Part shown: in pieces, positions 1-7,276 of the stretch
How positions within the stretch are numbered: position 1 is the first letter of the stretch
Layout of the letters: the number at the start of each line of letters is the position of its first letter
NCBI GenBank assembly: GCA_016209895.1
Contig: JACQVH010000050.1
Location: forward strand, 1 to 36,979
From: Candidatus Hydrogenedentota bacterium
GTDB lineage: Bacteria > Hydrogenedentota > Hydrogenedentia > Hydrogenedentales > SLHB01
Direction: 5' to 3'
DNA: 36,979 nucleotides
Program-made: the position numbers and the translations under genes
Notes under the pieces: generated by a model
Database searches by the model: none
The model's input: only the letters and a program-made list of their open reading frames with translations
Told to the model about the DNA's origin: nothing

Positions 1-212
1 GATTATGACGGGATTGGGTTGTGTGGCTGGCCTTGGGTGTGAAATCTGATGTGCTGGTTCCTCGGTGGCGGTGCATGATTCGGCGTTGGGGAATATGGGC
101 AAGGTATATTCCCGGTCCACGCGACTGGGCCGACCGTGCCGCAACTGGGCGGCGTGCCCGATGATTGACGGCTTCCGTGCGGGGTTCACCGTCAGGGAAC
201 GGCAACCCGCAA

Positions 213-949
213 TCACAGAATTCCCAGGGCGGCGTTGATGACGAGTTGGACGTCTACGGCGTCTACTTGGGCGTCCTGATTCACGTCGGCGTCGAGGGCG
301 CCGATGTCCAAGCCCAGCGCGGCGTTGATCACGAGTTGGACGTCTACCGCGTCCACACCGCCGTCAGCATCTATGTCGCCGGCAAGGGCCATGGACGGCT
401 GGGTCTGGATCACCTTCGTGGTCGAGGGCACCGACACGTTGCCGTCGGTGTCCACGGCAAAGATGGCGATCTCGTAGTCCCCTTCGAGCGTGAAGTTGGT
501 GTAGACGCCCTCAAAGTGGTGCTCGACGGTCGGAGTCAGCACCAGGGTCGGCAGTTCAGTGATGGCTTTTGTCGCCTTCCGGGCTGAGAATCCCGGCGGC
601 GTGATGACCGCCCAGACCCGCTCGATGGCACCCGTTGCGGTGACGGGGTCCGCCCAGAGCGTGGGAAGGTTTGTTCGCCGACGACACCACCGATGATCGG
701 GTCATCGCCGGCCAGCAGGATGCCCGCGACCAGCACCGCCTTGCGCCGCAGCGGATTGATGACGGAGACGGTCGTCAGCTTGGGCAGCGAGGTGTTGCCG
801 ATGCGGTCCTTGGCGTACACAGCGATCTGGTACGTCCCCGGCGTGGTGAACCCGTCGTAGCTATTTTCCCAATGCGGCGAATCCGTCACCGGCGGGAACA
901 GTTCCACCGAATCCCGCCATGGCTGGGCGAGTTGGTTAGAGATGCGCAT
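213..949 (-). pseudogene. C-terminal remnant of a secreted dockerin-repeat protein, truncated and frameshifted
   Basis: The 5' part (from 949) encodes an Ig-like segment with the motif GTYQIAVYAKDRIGN and then a segment beginning AGDDPIIGGVVGEQTF. At about 661-667 the frame breaks in a short C run on the coding strand; adding one base joins it to a frame reading TLWADPVTATG, a second GDYEIAIFAVDTDGN segment and two C-terminal dockerin-like repeats. The repeats (DIDADGGVDAVDVQ and DVNQDAQVDAVDVQ) carry calcium-loop D-x-D/N-x-D spacing and end at TGA 213-215. No N-terminal catalytic domain or signal peptide is present, because the frame is closed by a TAA just upstream of 949. Such tails occur on large secreted proteins, including C13-type peptidases, in planctomycete-like bacteria. 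That assignment is inference. The single-base break could be a sequencing error, but the missing 5' part is real within this window. Confidence 0.7.
223..356. repeat. two near-identical 44-bp direct repeats encoding the dockerin calcium loops
   Basis: Positions 223-266 and 313-356 differ at only a few bases. Both encode the V-D-A-V-D-V-Q-L-V-I-N-A-A-L-G unit on the minus strand. The near identity at DNA level suggests recent duplication or gene conversion of the repeat. Confidence 0.75.
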
Positions 950-1279
950 TTACACGCGAGTTGTGGCGCGTCTGCTTTGATTCCGAGCGGAAGACCACGG
1001 TTTGATCTTTGTCAGCTTAACGCCCAATGTCTGTTCCGCGATTTCAGTATCATGTGCGGCTTGGGCGCGGAGCCAGTAGCCGTTGGAAAGGCCGAAGAAC
1101 CGGCACAGGCGCAAGTCAGTGTCGGCGGTGATGGCACGTTTTCCCGCCACGATGTCGCCGACGCGTTGCGCGGGCACGCCGATTTCCTTCGCGAGCCGGT
1201 ACCGGCTGATCCCCATCGGGATCAGGAACTCTTCCAGCAGCAGTTCGCCGGGAGTTACAGGCTTTAGCTTACGCATCAT
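950..1279 (-). CDS. higA: HigA/VapI-family helix-turn-helix antitoxin with altered C-terminus
   Basis: This 109-residue protein opens with the family signature P-x-x-P-G-E-x-L-L-E-E-F-L followed by an XRE-type helix-turn-helix (about residues 20-75, ISRYRLAKEIGVPAQRVGDI). HigA antitoxins bind the HigB ribosome-dependent mRNA interferase and repress their own operon. The body, through TLGVKLTKIKPWSSA, looks intact. The last dozen residues (RNQSRRATTRV) do not resemble the usual ending, and the stop codon directly abuts the truncated dockerin remnant, so a recombination joint probably replaced the natural 3' end. The gene lies just downstream of a HigB stump, in the usual toxin-then-antitoxin order. 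The DNA-binding part could still be functional. Confidence 0.8.
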   Translation of the reverse strand: MMRKLKPVTPGELLLEEFLIPMGISRYRLAKEIGVPAQRVGDIVAGKRAITADTDLRLCRFFGLSNGYWLRAQAAHDTEIAEQTLGVKLTKIKPWSSARNQSRRATTRV

Positions 1280-1292
1280 CGTACTCCGTCAG

Positions 1293-1370
1293 TGATAATC
1301 CACGATTTCGACATCTTCCGCGCCGGCGTCCGTCCAATGGAAGCATAGCCGGAACTGGTCATTCATCTGA
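1293..1370 (-). pseudogene. higB: HigB toxin C-terminal stump
   Basis: Reading the minus strand, a short frame gives MNDQFRLCFHWTDAGAED and then VEIVDYH before TGA. This is the characteristic end of HigB/RelE-fold toxins that precede HigA. Only about 25 residues remain; the first two thirds of the toxin, including most of its fold, are absent. On the far side lies a Phd-type antitoxin remnant on the opposite strand, so the joint at about 1345-1375 looks like the edge of a deletion or rearrangement. Confidence 0.65.
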
Positions 1371-1609
1371 AGCGCATGAAGAAATCCGGCAAACCGGAGG
1401 TTCTGACCATCAATGGCAAAGCCGAACTGGTGGTTCATGACGCGGCGTCATACCAGAAATTCCTGGACCTGATAGACCAAGCCGAAGCCATCGAAGGAAT
1501 CCGCCGCGGTCTGGAGGACAGGGCAAGGGGTAAAGGCAGACCGATGAGAATCGCGCTCGGCAGCCTCACCTTAGGCGCGTGCCCACAGATGATAAAGGCT
1601 TCCCTCTAG
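1349..1609 (+). pseudogene. Phd/YefM-type antitoxin remnant lacking both ends
   Basis: The frame opens right after a TAG at 1346-1348 and reads PELVIHLKRMKKSGKPEVLT then INGKAELVVHDAASYQ. This is the middle of a Phd/YefM antitoxin, in which helices and a beta strand bind DNA and the C-terminal helix neutralises the toxin. The usual N-terminal start is missing; the only ATG (1376) falls inside the conserved region. After EGIRRGLEDRARGKGRPM the sequence becomes unrelated to the family. No RelE/ParE partner follows. An ATG-initiated 77-residue product is possible, but loss of both ends argues for a decayed gene. Confidence 0.65.
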
Positions 1610-1653
1610 TTCGTCCCACAGAACCTTCCCAGAAGCTATTGACACAAGTCATT

Positions 1654-2490
1654 CTATCCCCTTGGGAACAGATAGGCAAGGAGCGCGTCGAGTTCGCCGA
1701 AGTCGGGGATGAGGATGTCGGCGCCGGCGCGTAGGAGGCGTTCGCGTTTGTGCAGGTTCCAGCCGTGGCGATTGACTTCGTCGGAGGCGACGCCGAGCGC
1801 GACGCAGCCGTTTTCTTTGGCGTTGCGGATTTCGACGGGGCCATCGCCGCAAATGAGCACCTCGGCGCCGTGCAGATCGTGGGTGCGGATGATGTCTTTG
1901 ATCACTTTGTCTTTGGAATAGTCTTCCAGGCTGCGGATAGCGCCCAAAATCTCTTTGAAGAAAGGCGCCGCCCCGATTCGTTGCGCCTCGTTCCGGACGT
2001 CCTCCTGGTCGGTGCCGCTGAATACGTACAGGGTCACGCCGCGGCCGGCCAGCCGTTTCAGGAATTCCAAAGCCCCGCGTAGGGTCACTTGCTCGATCGT
2101 CAATTCCCCTTTTTCATATCGCGCGATGCGGTCTCGAACCGGCACCATGAGCTGTTCGTTGTATATGGTCTTGTAACCCCAGGCGTCCAGAATTTTCTCC
2201 TCGGGCACGAGGCCGTGCGCGCGGACCATCTCGACTAAACGTTGCATCTGGTAGATGGTTTGGATGCCCGTGGATTCGTCAATGAACTTCTCGACTTCGC
2301 GCTCGATTTCGGGCGTGGGCGCGGTGTCGCCGCAAATGGCCTGGACCATGACGGGTTTCATGACCTTTTCCCAGCCTTCGCGCAACACGCTGACGGTACC
2401 GTCGAAATCGAACAAGGCGTGCTTGAATCGGCCACGTTCAACTTCGTTTATGATTTCAATTTGCGTTCCCGGAAGAAAATTTCTCGACAT
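1654..2490 (-). CDS. HAD-superfamily hydrolase (phosphatase)
   Basis: This 278-residue protein has the HAD motifs: D28-F-D-G-T (motif I, nucleophile Asp28 and Asp30), S158-G-T (motif II), a Lys near 195, and G-D-G-P at 215-218 (motif III/IV). A helical cap lies between motifs I and II. HAD hydrolases use the first Asp to form a phospho-enzyme and remove phosphate from small molecules; the substrate cannot be read from sequence. I chose the ATG at 2488-2490 because AGCGAGGAGT lies just upstream of it. The frame is open further upstream, to 2562. It is the last gene of a minus-strand run with apt, a sigma factor and sppA, 95 bases beyond the apt stop. Confidence 0.85.
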   Translation of the reverse strand: MSRNFLPGTQIEIINEVERGRFKHALFDFDGTVSVLREGWEKVMKPVMVQAICGDTAPTPEIEREVEKFIDESTGIQTIYQMQRLVEMVRAHGLVPEEKILDAWGYKTIYNEQLMVPVRDRIARYEKGELTIEQVTLRGALEFLKRLAGRGVTLYVFSGTDQEDVRNEAQRIGAAPFFKEILGAIRSLEDYSKDKVIKDIIRTHDLHGAEVLICGDGPVEIRNAKENGCVALGVASDEVNRHGWNLHKRERLLRAGADILIPDFGELDALLAYLFPRG

Positions 2491-2585
2491 ACTCCTCGCT
2501 CTCCATTGTGTGGTGAAAATGGGGACGCGCTGCCGCGCGTCGCTACCCCCTGCGCTAAGCATGCCACGTGTGCAGGTTCGAGGCG

Positions 2586-3107
2586 CTACTCTACCATGAA
2601 CTCGACCAGCGTGTGAACTGGGATGCCGGCGAGCTTTTCGCGGCCCTTGAGCGGCGGAAGCTCGATCACGAATGCCGCCTCCACGATTTCCGCCCCCAAC
2701 TGACTTACTAGCCGGGCCATCGCCGCGACCGTGCCGCCCGTGGCTAACAGGTCATCAATAATCACGACGCGATCACCCTTTCTAAGCGCGTCCGCATGTA
2801 TTTCCAACGTATCCGTGCCGTATTCGAGATCGTAGGTCGCCGCGATGGTGCGCGCGGGCAGTTTTCCTTTCTTGCGCACCGGAACGAACGGCACGCCCAT
2901 GGCATACGCCAATGCCCCGCCGAATATGAATCCACGCGCTTCCATGCCAACGATGGCGTTGATGCGCTGGTTCGCGTAGCGCGCCTTCCATCCGTCAATG
3001 ATATGGCGGAAGGCGTCGGGATACTGAAGCAGCGTGGTGATGTCCTTGAACTGAATACCCGCCTTGGGAAAGTCAGGGACATTACGGATCAAGGGTGCGA
3101 GGTCCAA
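2586..3107 (-). CDS. apt: adenine phosphoribosyltransferase
   Basis: Apt salvages adenine with PRPP to give AMP and pyrophosphate in the cytoplasm. The 173-residue length is typical. The N-terminal hood (I-R-x-V-P-D-F-P-K-x-G-I-x-F-K-D-I-T) and G-M-E-A-R-G-F (residues 54-60) are conserved, and the PRPP-binding loop VVIIDDLLATGGT lies at about 114-126. The start is a TTG at 3105-3107, supported by AAGGAG about nine bases upstream and by alignment with the family N-terminus. It sits 38 bases downstream of the sigma factor gene and is probably co-transcribed with it. Confidence 0.95.
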   Translation of the reverse strand: MDLAPLIRNVPDFPKAGIQFKDITTLLQYPDAFRHIIDGWKARYANQRINAIVGMEARGFIFGGALAYAMGVPFVPVRKKGKLPARTIAATYDLEYGTDTLEIHADALRKGDRVVIIDDLLATGGTVAAMARLVSQLGAEIVEAAFVIELPPLKGREKLAGIPVHTLVEFMVE

Positions 3108-3145
3108 AGCTCGGTTCTCCTTCCACGAGTCAGAGCCGATACCGG

Positions 3146-3976
3146 TCAGGGCTTGAAATCTTCGACGTGCTCGGTCACGTAACCGCGTAGCCGCTTGATC
3201 ACGTCGTTCTCGATCTGGCGGATGCGTTCGCGCGTCAGGCTGAACTTCCGGCCCGTCTCCTCCAATGTGTGCGCCTTGCCGTCCATCAACCCGTATCGGA
3301 AGCGGATAATGTTTTCTTCGCGGCCCGTGATCTGCCGCATTAGTTCGTCCAACTGTTGGTCGAGTTCAATCTGCAAGATGGCATCGTCGTGCCGCAACGG
3401 CTGCAAACTCTCCGGGATGCCCCGGCCGTTATCGTCGTCGGTGCTCTCGAGGGTATCCAGTGGGGAGATTTCTTCGACAAATTCCTGCAACCTTCGAGCC
3501 TCGGTGGGTTTCACACCCATCAAATCCGCAACCTCTTCGGGTTCGGGACGCTTGCCGGTCTTGATATAAAGTTCCTCCGCGACTTTTTTGTAGCGCGCCA
3601 CATTATCCGTCACGTAGACGGGAATGCGGACCGTTCGCCCGTAATTTGAAAGGGCGCGGGTGATCGCCTGTCGAATCCACCAAGTGGCGTACGTCGAGAA
3701 TTTGCACCCCCGCGTGGGATCGTAGCGTTCAACGGCTTTCATCAGGCCCAAATTGCCTTCCTCGATCAGGTCTTGCAGCGCCAAGCCGTAGTACAGGTAC
3801 TTCTTAGCGATGCTGACCACCAGCCGCAGATTCGACACAATCAGTTTGCGACGCGCCTCGCCTTCGCCCCGTTGCGCCCGCTTGGCCAGACGGATTTCGT
3901 CCGAAGTAGACAATAAGGGAATCTTGGCGATCTCGGCCAGGTACGTGCTGAGGCCGGTGTCTCTCGTTTCGGCCAT
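3146..3976 (-). CDS. RNA polymerase sigma factor, RpoD/group 2 type
   Basis: This 276-residue sigma-70 protein lacks region 1.1 but has region 1.2 ([12 protein letters not shown]), region 2 ([20 protein letters not shown] then [18 protein letters not shown] and [14 protein letters not shown], covering core binding and -10 recognition), region 3 and region 4 ([12 protein letters not shown] and a helix-turn-helix ending [19 protein letters not shown], for -35 recognition). The size and missing 1.1 point to a group 2 or short primary sigma factor. I prefer the ATG at 3974-3976 because AGGTGAG precedes it; an in-frame GTG at 3985 is the alternative. That ribosome site overlaps the sppA stop codon, implying translational coupling. 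Whether it is the primary sigma factor cannot be decided from this window. Confidence 0.93.
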   Translation of the reverse strand: MAETRDTGLSTYLAEIAKIPLLSTSDEIRLAKRAQRGEGEARRKLIVSNLRLVVSIAKKYLYYGLALQDLIEEGNLGLMKAVERYDPTRGCKFSTYATWWIRQAITRALSNYGRTVRIPVYVTDNVARYKKVAEELYIKTGKRPEPEEVADLMGVKPTEARRLQEFVEEISPLDTLESTDDDNGRGIPESLQPLRHDDAILQIELDQQLDELMRQITGREENIIRFRYGLMDGKAHTLEETGRKFSLTRERIRQIENDVIKRLRGYVTEHVEDFKP

Positions 3977-3981
3977 TGCTC

Positions 3982-4920
3982 TCACCTCATTAAATACTTC
4001 GGCACAAATCCCCGGCGCATGAAGGCGGAAGCGGGGTCCGCGCCCAGCCGATCAAGAAACGTCCAGAACGGGATGTGCTTCTCTGAGACTCGAATCACTC
4101 GCGGCGGTGTATCCAGCCCGGCGGCCTCGGCCGCGCAGTGAATGGCGTCTTTAAGGTCTCCCACCGCGTCTACTAAGCCCAACTCGAGCGCTTGCCGGCC
4201 GGTAAACATCCGGCCATCGGACAATTCCCGGACCTTTTCCGGACTGAGTTTTCGCTCTTCCTGGACGGTTTTCATAAACTGCTCGTGAAAGTCGGTCATG
4301 ACGGTCTGGAGATGTTCTCGCTGGCGGTCGGTCAGCGGCTCGTTGAGAGAGCCGATTCCTTTGAACTCGCCGGTCTTGATGGTCTCCAACCGAACTCCAA
4401 TTTTCTGAAACAACTCAGAGGCCGAAGTATATTCGGTAAGCACGCCGATACTGCCGGTTAACGAACTGTTGTTCGCGTAGATTCGCTGCGCCGCCAGGCA
4501 GACATAGTAGCCACCCGACGCGGCCGTCGAACCCATCGAGGCGATAACCGGGATACCATCCTCGGCGGTGCGCTGCAAATCCTTGTAGATTTCTTCGACG
4601 ACCGTAATTACACCGCCAGGGCTATCCACCCGGACCACCAACGCCTTCGTGTCCGGGTCGTCGGTCAACGATTCCAGGTCCTCCAGAATTCGCCGCTCGT
4701 CGAGCAACTCATCGCGCACGTCCAAGACGGCCACGCCCGGGCCGTGGTCCATCAGAGGGTTGCCGCGACCCAAAATGAAACCCAGTAAACCGGCGCACGC
4801 AATAAAGAAGAATGCCAAGCCGAGGCTAAAGGCAAAACCCCACGCCATGAGGCAACCGGACGCCGGCCGGGGCTTCTGAACTGCGGTTTTGCCGGTACTC
4901 GTCGAGCTAACTTCGGTCAT
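3982..4920 (-). CDS. sppA: signal peptide peptidase SppA (S49 serine protease)
   Basis: SppA digests cleaved signal peptides in the membrane. The protein has 312 residues, the size of the short bacterial form with one S49 domain. A cytoplasmic N-terminus is followed by one membrane segment at about 25-50. The nucleophile is Ser135 in [10 protein letters not shown], and Lys187 in TGEFKGIGS is the general base; the 52-residue spacing matches the Ser147/Lys199 dyad of the Bacillus subtilis enzyme. The region [13 protein letters not shown] is also conserved. The ATG at 4918-4920 has no Shine-Dalgarno sequence, but a promoter-like element lies so close upstream that the mRNA may be leaderless. It is the first gene of the run with the sigma factor, apt and the HAD gene. 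Confidence 0.92.
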   Translation of the reverse strand: MTEVSSTSTGKTAVQKPRPASGCLMAWGFAFSLGLAFFFIACAGLLGFILGRGNPLMDHGPGVAVLDVRDELLDERRILEDLESLTDDPDTKALVVRVDSPGGVITVVEEIYKDLQRTAEDGIPVIASMGSTAASGGYYVCLAAQRIYANNSSLTGSIGVLTEYTSASELFQKIGVRLETIKTGEFKGIGSLNEPLTDRQREHLQTVMTDFHEQFMKTVQEERKLSPEKVRELSDGRMFTGRQALELGLVDAVGDLKDAIHCAAEAAGLDTPPRVIRVSEKHIPFWTFLDRLGADPASAFMRRGFVPKYLMR

Positions 4921-4926
4921 TCGGGC

Positions 4927-4955
4927 ATTGTACTGGAGTGTTCCAAAGTGTTCAA
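4927..4955 (-). promoter_or_regulatory. candidate sigma-70 promoter for sppA
   Basis: On the minus strand TTGAAC (4950-4955) and TACAAT (4927-4932) are separated by 17 bases, a good match to the vegetative consensus. The -10 box ends six bases before the sppA ATG, so transcription would begin at or next to the start codon. This is pattern matching only. Confidence 0.4.
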
Positions 4956-5090
4956 GGCGCGGCCCGAGAGCTATACCTTAAGACGAGCAATTCACGTTCC
5001 AATTCAATCGGCGGCGCGAACTGTCGGAATCGGCGCAGTTCCAAATTGCTCAGTTTGACACTTCGCGGTCAAGTGGCCACAATCTGCGCA

Positions 5091-5555
5091 ATGTTGAATA
5101 CACCTGAGCACTTCATGCGTTACGCCATACGGGAAGCCGAGCGGGCGCTCGACATCGGCGAGGTACCCGTGGGATGTGTCATCGTCCACGAAGGCCACAT
5201 TGTCGGCAAGGCCCACAACCAGCGGGAGTTACTGCAGGACCCCACCGCCCACGCGGAAATACTGGCAATCACTCAGGCCGCCGCGTATTTCAAGAGTTGG
5301 CGACTCGAAAAGACTGCGCTCTACGTCACCCTCGAGCCCTGTCCGATGTGCGCCGGGGCCATCATTCTGGCGCGCGTCCCGGAGGTGTATTTCGGGGCGC
5401 ATGACCCCAAAGCCGGGGCCTGTGGGACACTGATGAATCTTTTGGAGGACAGGCGTTTCAACCACCAGCCGACCGTGACGGCCGGCGTGCTGGCGGGAGA
5501 GTGCGGCGCACTGCTCAGCGATTTTTTCCGTTCTATCCGACAGCAGAACAAGTAG
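5091..5555 (+). CDS. tadA: tRNA-specific adenosine deaminase TadA
   Basis: TadA converts A34 to inosine in the anticodon of tRNA-Arg(ACG). The 154-residue protein has the cytidine/deoxycytidylate deaminase zinc site: H54-A-E56 in PTAHAEILAI, with Glu56 as proton shuttle, and P-C84-P-M-C87-A-G. The ending, with FFRSIRQQNK, is typical of TadA. I start at the ATG at 5091 (MLNTPEHFMRYAI), which aligns with the family start; upstream in-frame sequence to 4938 does not look like protein. There is no strong ribosome site. The gene diverges from sppA and leads into a 130-base gap before the aldolase gene. Confidence 0.93.
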   Translation: MLNTPEHFMRYAIREAERALDIGEVPVGCVIVHEGHIVGKAHNQRELLQDPTAHAEILAITQAAAYFKSWRLEKTALYVTLEPCPMCAGAIILARVPEVYFGAHDPKAGACGTLMNLLEDRRFNHQPTVTAGVLAGECGALLSDFFRSIRQQNK

Positions 5556-5586
5556 CGCTCGACCGGTACGCCGGACCTCGAAACCT

Positions 5587-5615
5587 TTGCCCCCGCCTCG
5601 ATTCATCGCTATAAT
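5587..5615 (+). promoter_or_regulatory. candidate sigma-70 promoter for the aldolase gene run
   Basis: TTGCCC (5587-5592) and a perfect TATAAT (5610-5615) are separated by 17 bases, 70 bases ahead of the aldolase ATG. The spacing and -10 box are good; the -35 box matches four of six consensus positions. Confidence 0.5.
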
Positions 5616-5685
5616 CCGCCCGATGCGATGGGCGCAATCGAAGTTGGTCCCTAACCGTAACGATTTACACGAACGGCGAGATTGA

Positions 5686-6441
5686 ATGAGCGAAGTTCTT
5701 GAACAATTGGTCGAGTTGTCCCGCTATCTTGGCGCACCTTCGCGGGGTTACGCGATTCTCGGTGAGGGCAACACTTCGGCGCGTCTGGACAATGACACAT
5801 TTTTCATCAAGGCCTCCGGCACCACGCTGGCTACCATTGACCACACCGGATTCGTCGCGGTGCGCATTTCGGTCGTACTGGAACTACTCGATGCTCCGGA
5901 CGCGGGCGACGAAGACGTGACGCGCGTGCTGCGCGAGGCCCTGGTGGATTCGCAGGAGAAACGCCGGCCTTCCGTGGAGACGATGCTGCATGCCATCCTG
6001 CTGCGAGTGCCGGAATATCGCTTTGTGGGCCACACGCACCCCGTCTACACCAATGCGCTCCTCTGTTCCAAGGTGGCGGAAGAGGCCGTGTCCGGTCGTA
6101 TCTTTCCCGACCATATCGTCTCGATGGGCCACAAGTCGGTCTATGTTCCGTACGTGGACCCGGGTCTGCCGCTGGCGCGAGAAGTGAAGCGGCGGTTTGA
6201 ACATTTCGTCGAGGAGGAGGGCGTATTACCGAAGGCGATCCTGATGCAAAGCCACGGCTTGATCACTATGGGCGAGTTGCCCAAAGCCGTCACCAGTTGC
6301 ACCGACATGGCCGAGAAAGTCTCGCAGATTCTGGTCGGTACGTATGCCCTGGGCGGACCCCGGTTCCTCGACGCAAAAGACGTGCAACGCATCTTCACGC
6401 GGCCGGATGAACACTACCGGCTGAAGAGTATTGCCGGGTAG
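5686..6441 (+). CDS. class II aldolase/adducin-family protein
   Basis: This 251-residue protein belongs to the zinc-dependent aldolases that split fuculose-, rhamnulose- or ribulose-type sugar phosphates, or epimerise ribulose phosphate. Metal ligands are visible as His116 and His118 in GHTHPVYTNAL and His190 in MQSHGLITMG. Glu99 in RPSVETMLH is at the catalytic glutamate position. The N-terminal G-E-G-N-x-S-A-R loop (26-33) binds the phosphate. Substrate cannot be inferred. It heads a plus-strand run that continues, after an MNT/HEPN pair, to two sugar or polyol-phosphate dehydrogenases, which makes a role in sugar-phosphate catabolism likely. Confidence 0.85.
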   Translation: MSEVLEQLVELSRYLGAPSRGYAILGEGNTSARLDNDTFFIKASGTTLATIDHTGFVAVRISVVLELLDAPDAGDEDVTRVLREALVDSQEKRRPSVETMLHAILLRVPEYRFVGHTHPVYTNALLCSKVAEEAVSGRIFPDHIVSMGHKSVYVPYVDPGLPLAREVKRRFEHFVEEEGVLPKAILMQSHGLITMGELPKAVTSCTDMAEKVSQILVGTYALGGPRFLDAKDVQRIFTRPDEHYRLKSIAG

Positions 6442-6496
6442 AGTGCGATAAGTTTCCGATATGCTGATTACCTTTGGATAGGGACGTGCAACGAAA

Positions 6497-6844
6497 ATGA
6501 AAACTCTTCAACAAGCGGAAGCATTATCAAAAAGCGACCGCGCCTTAATATCGCGAATCAAGGATTTGATTCTTCAACGATTGCCGGACGCCCAAGTCTA
6601 TCTTTATGGCAGCGTCGCCCGCGGAACCGCGGGTCCCGAGTCTGACTACGACGTCTTGGTACTTACCGATCGGCGTTTAGACATGGACGAGAAGAACCTT
6701 GTGCGCGACGCAATCTACGATATTGAATTATCGAATGAGGTGATCTGCCCGATAATCTTCTACTCTAAGGAAGAGTGGAACTCGTCTCCCCTGAGTGGCT
6801 CGCCATTTCGCGCGGCGGTCGAGGACGAAGCCATCGCACTATGA
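6497..6844 (+). CDS. MNT-type nucleotidyltransferase (antitoxin of an MNT/HEPN pair)
   Basis: The 115-residue protein carries the minimal nucleotidyltransferase motif YLYGSVARGTAGPESDYDVL: Gly38-Ser39 followed by Asp50 and Asp52, which hold magnesium and ATP. In characterised MntA/HepT systems this protein adds AMP to the HEPN partner and silences it. It overlaps the following HEPN gene by four bases (ATGA). The pair lies inside a sugar-catabolism gene run, between the aldolase and the SorE-like dehydrogenase. Domain identity is clear; function as an antitoxin is inferred from the pairing. Confidence 0.85.
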   Translation: MKTLQQAEALSKSDRALISRIKDLILQRLPDAQVYLYGSVARGTAGPESDYDVLVLTDRRLDMDEKNLVRDAIYDIELSNEVICPIIFYSKEEWNSSPLSGSPFRAAVEDEAIAL

Positions 6845-7263
6845 AGGAAGAAGTCCGGGACTACATCCGGTTTCGCATGACGCAGAGTCAGGAAACCCTC
6901 CAAGAAGCACAAATACTTTTGTCTGAGGGCCGTCCGCGTGGCGCTGTAAATCGGGTTTATTACGCGTGTTTTTATGCTGTTCTTGCCCTGTTGTGGACCG
7001 AAGGTATGTCGGCCCGAAAACACCGCGGAGTCCTATCACTATTCGATCGGTATTGGATCAAGACAAGACACTTACCGGCGGAAATGGGGAGCTTCTTTCA
7101 TGAAGTCTTTCATATGCGCCACGAGGGCGACTATGCGGTGAGTGAAGTGACGGCGGAAGAAGCAAGGATTCACCTTGAACGTGCCGACGACTTCTTGTCA
7201 AAAGTCTCTGTACGCGTTGAACAAGCGCTAGGGCAAGGCCCGAGCGAGACAGAATCAAAGTAA
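6841..7263 (+). CDS. HEPN-domain protein (putative toxin of an MNT/HEPN pair)
   Basis: This 140-residue all-helical protein matches the HEPN family: an N-terminal helix, then GAVNRVYYACFYAVLALL (34-51), and FFHEVFHMRHEGDYAVSEV toward the C-terminus. HEPN proteins partnered with MNT proteins are usually RNases. The classical R-x(4-6)-H RNase motif is not obvious here, because the expected region reads R93-H-E-G-D-Y, so it may use a variant site or be inactive. I chose the ATG at 6841, which overlaps the MNT stop. A 13-base gap leads to the next dehydrogenase gene, so readthrough is likely. Confidence 0.8.
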   Translation: MKEEVRDYIRFRMTQSQETLQEAQILLSEGRPRGAVNRVYYACFYAVLALLWTEGMSARKHRGVLSLFDRYWIKTRHLPAEMGSFFHEVFHMRHEGDYAVSEVTAEEARIHLERADDFLSKVSVRVEQALGQGPSETESK

Positions 7264-7276
7264 TATTCCGAGGAAC

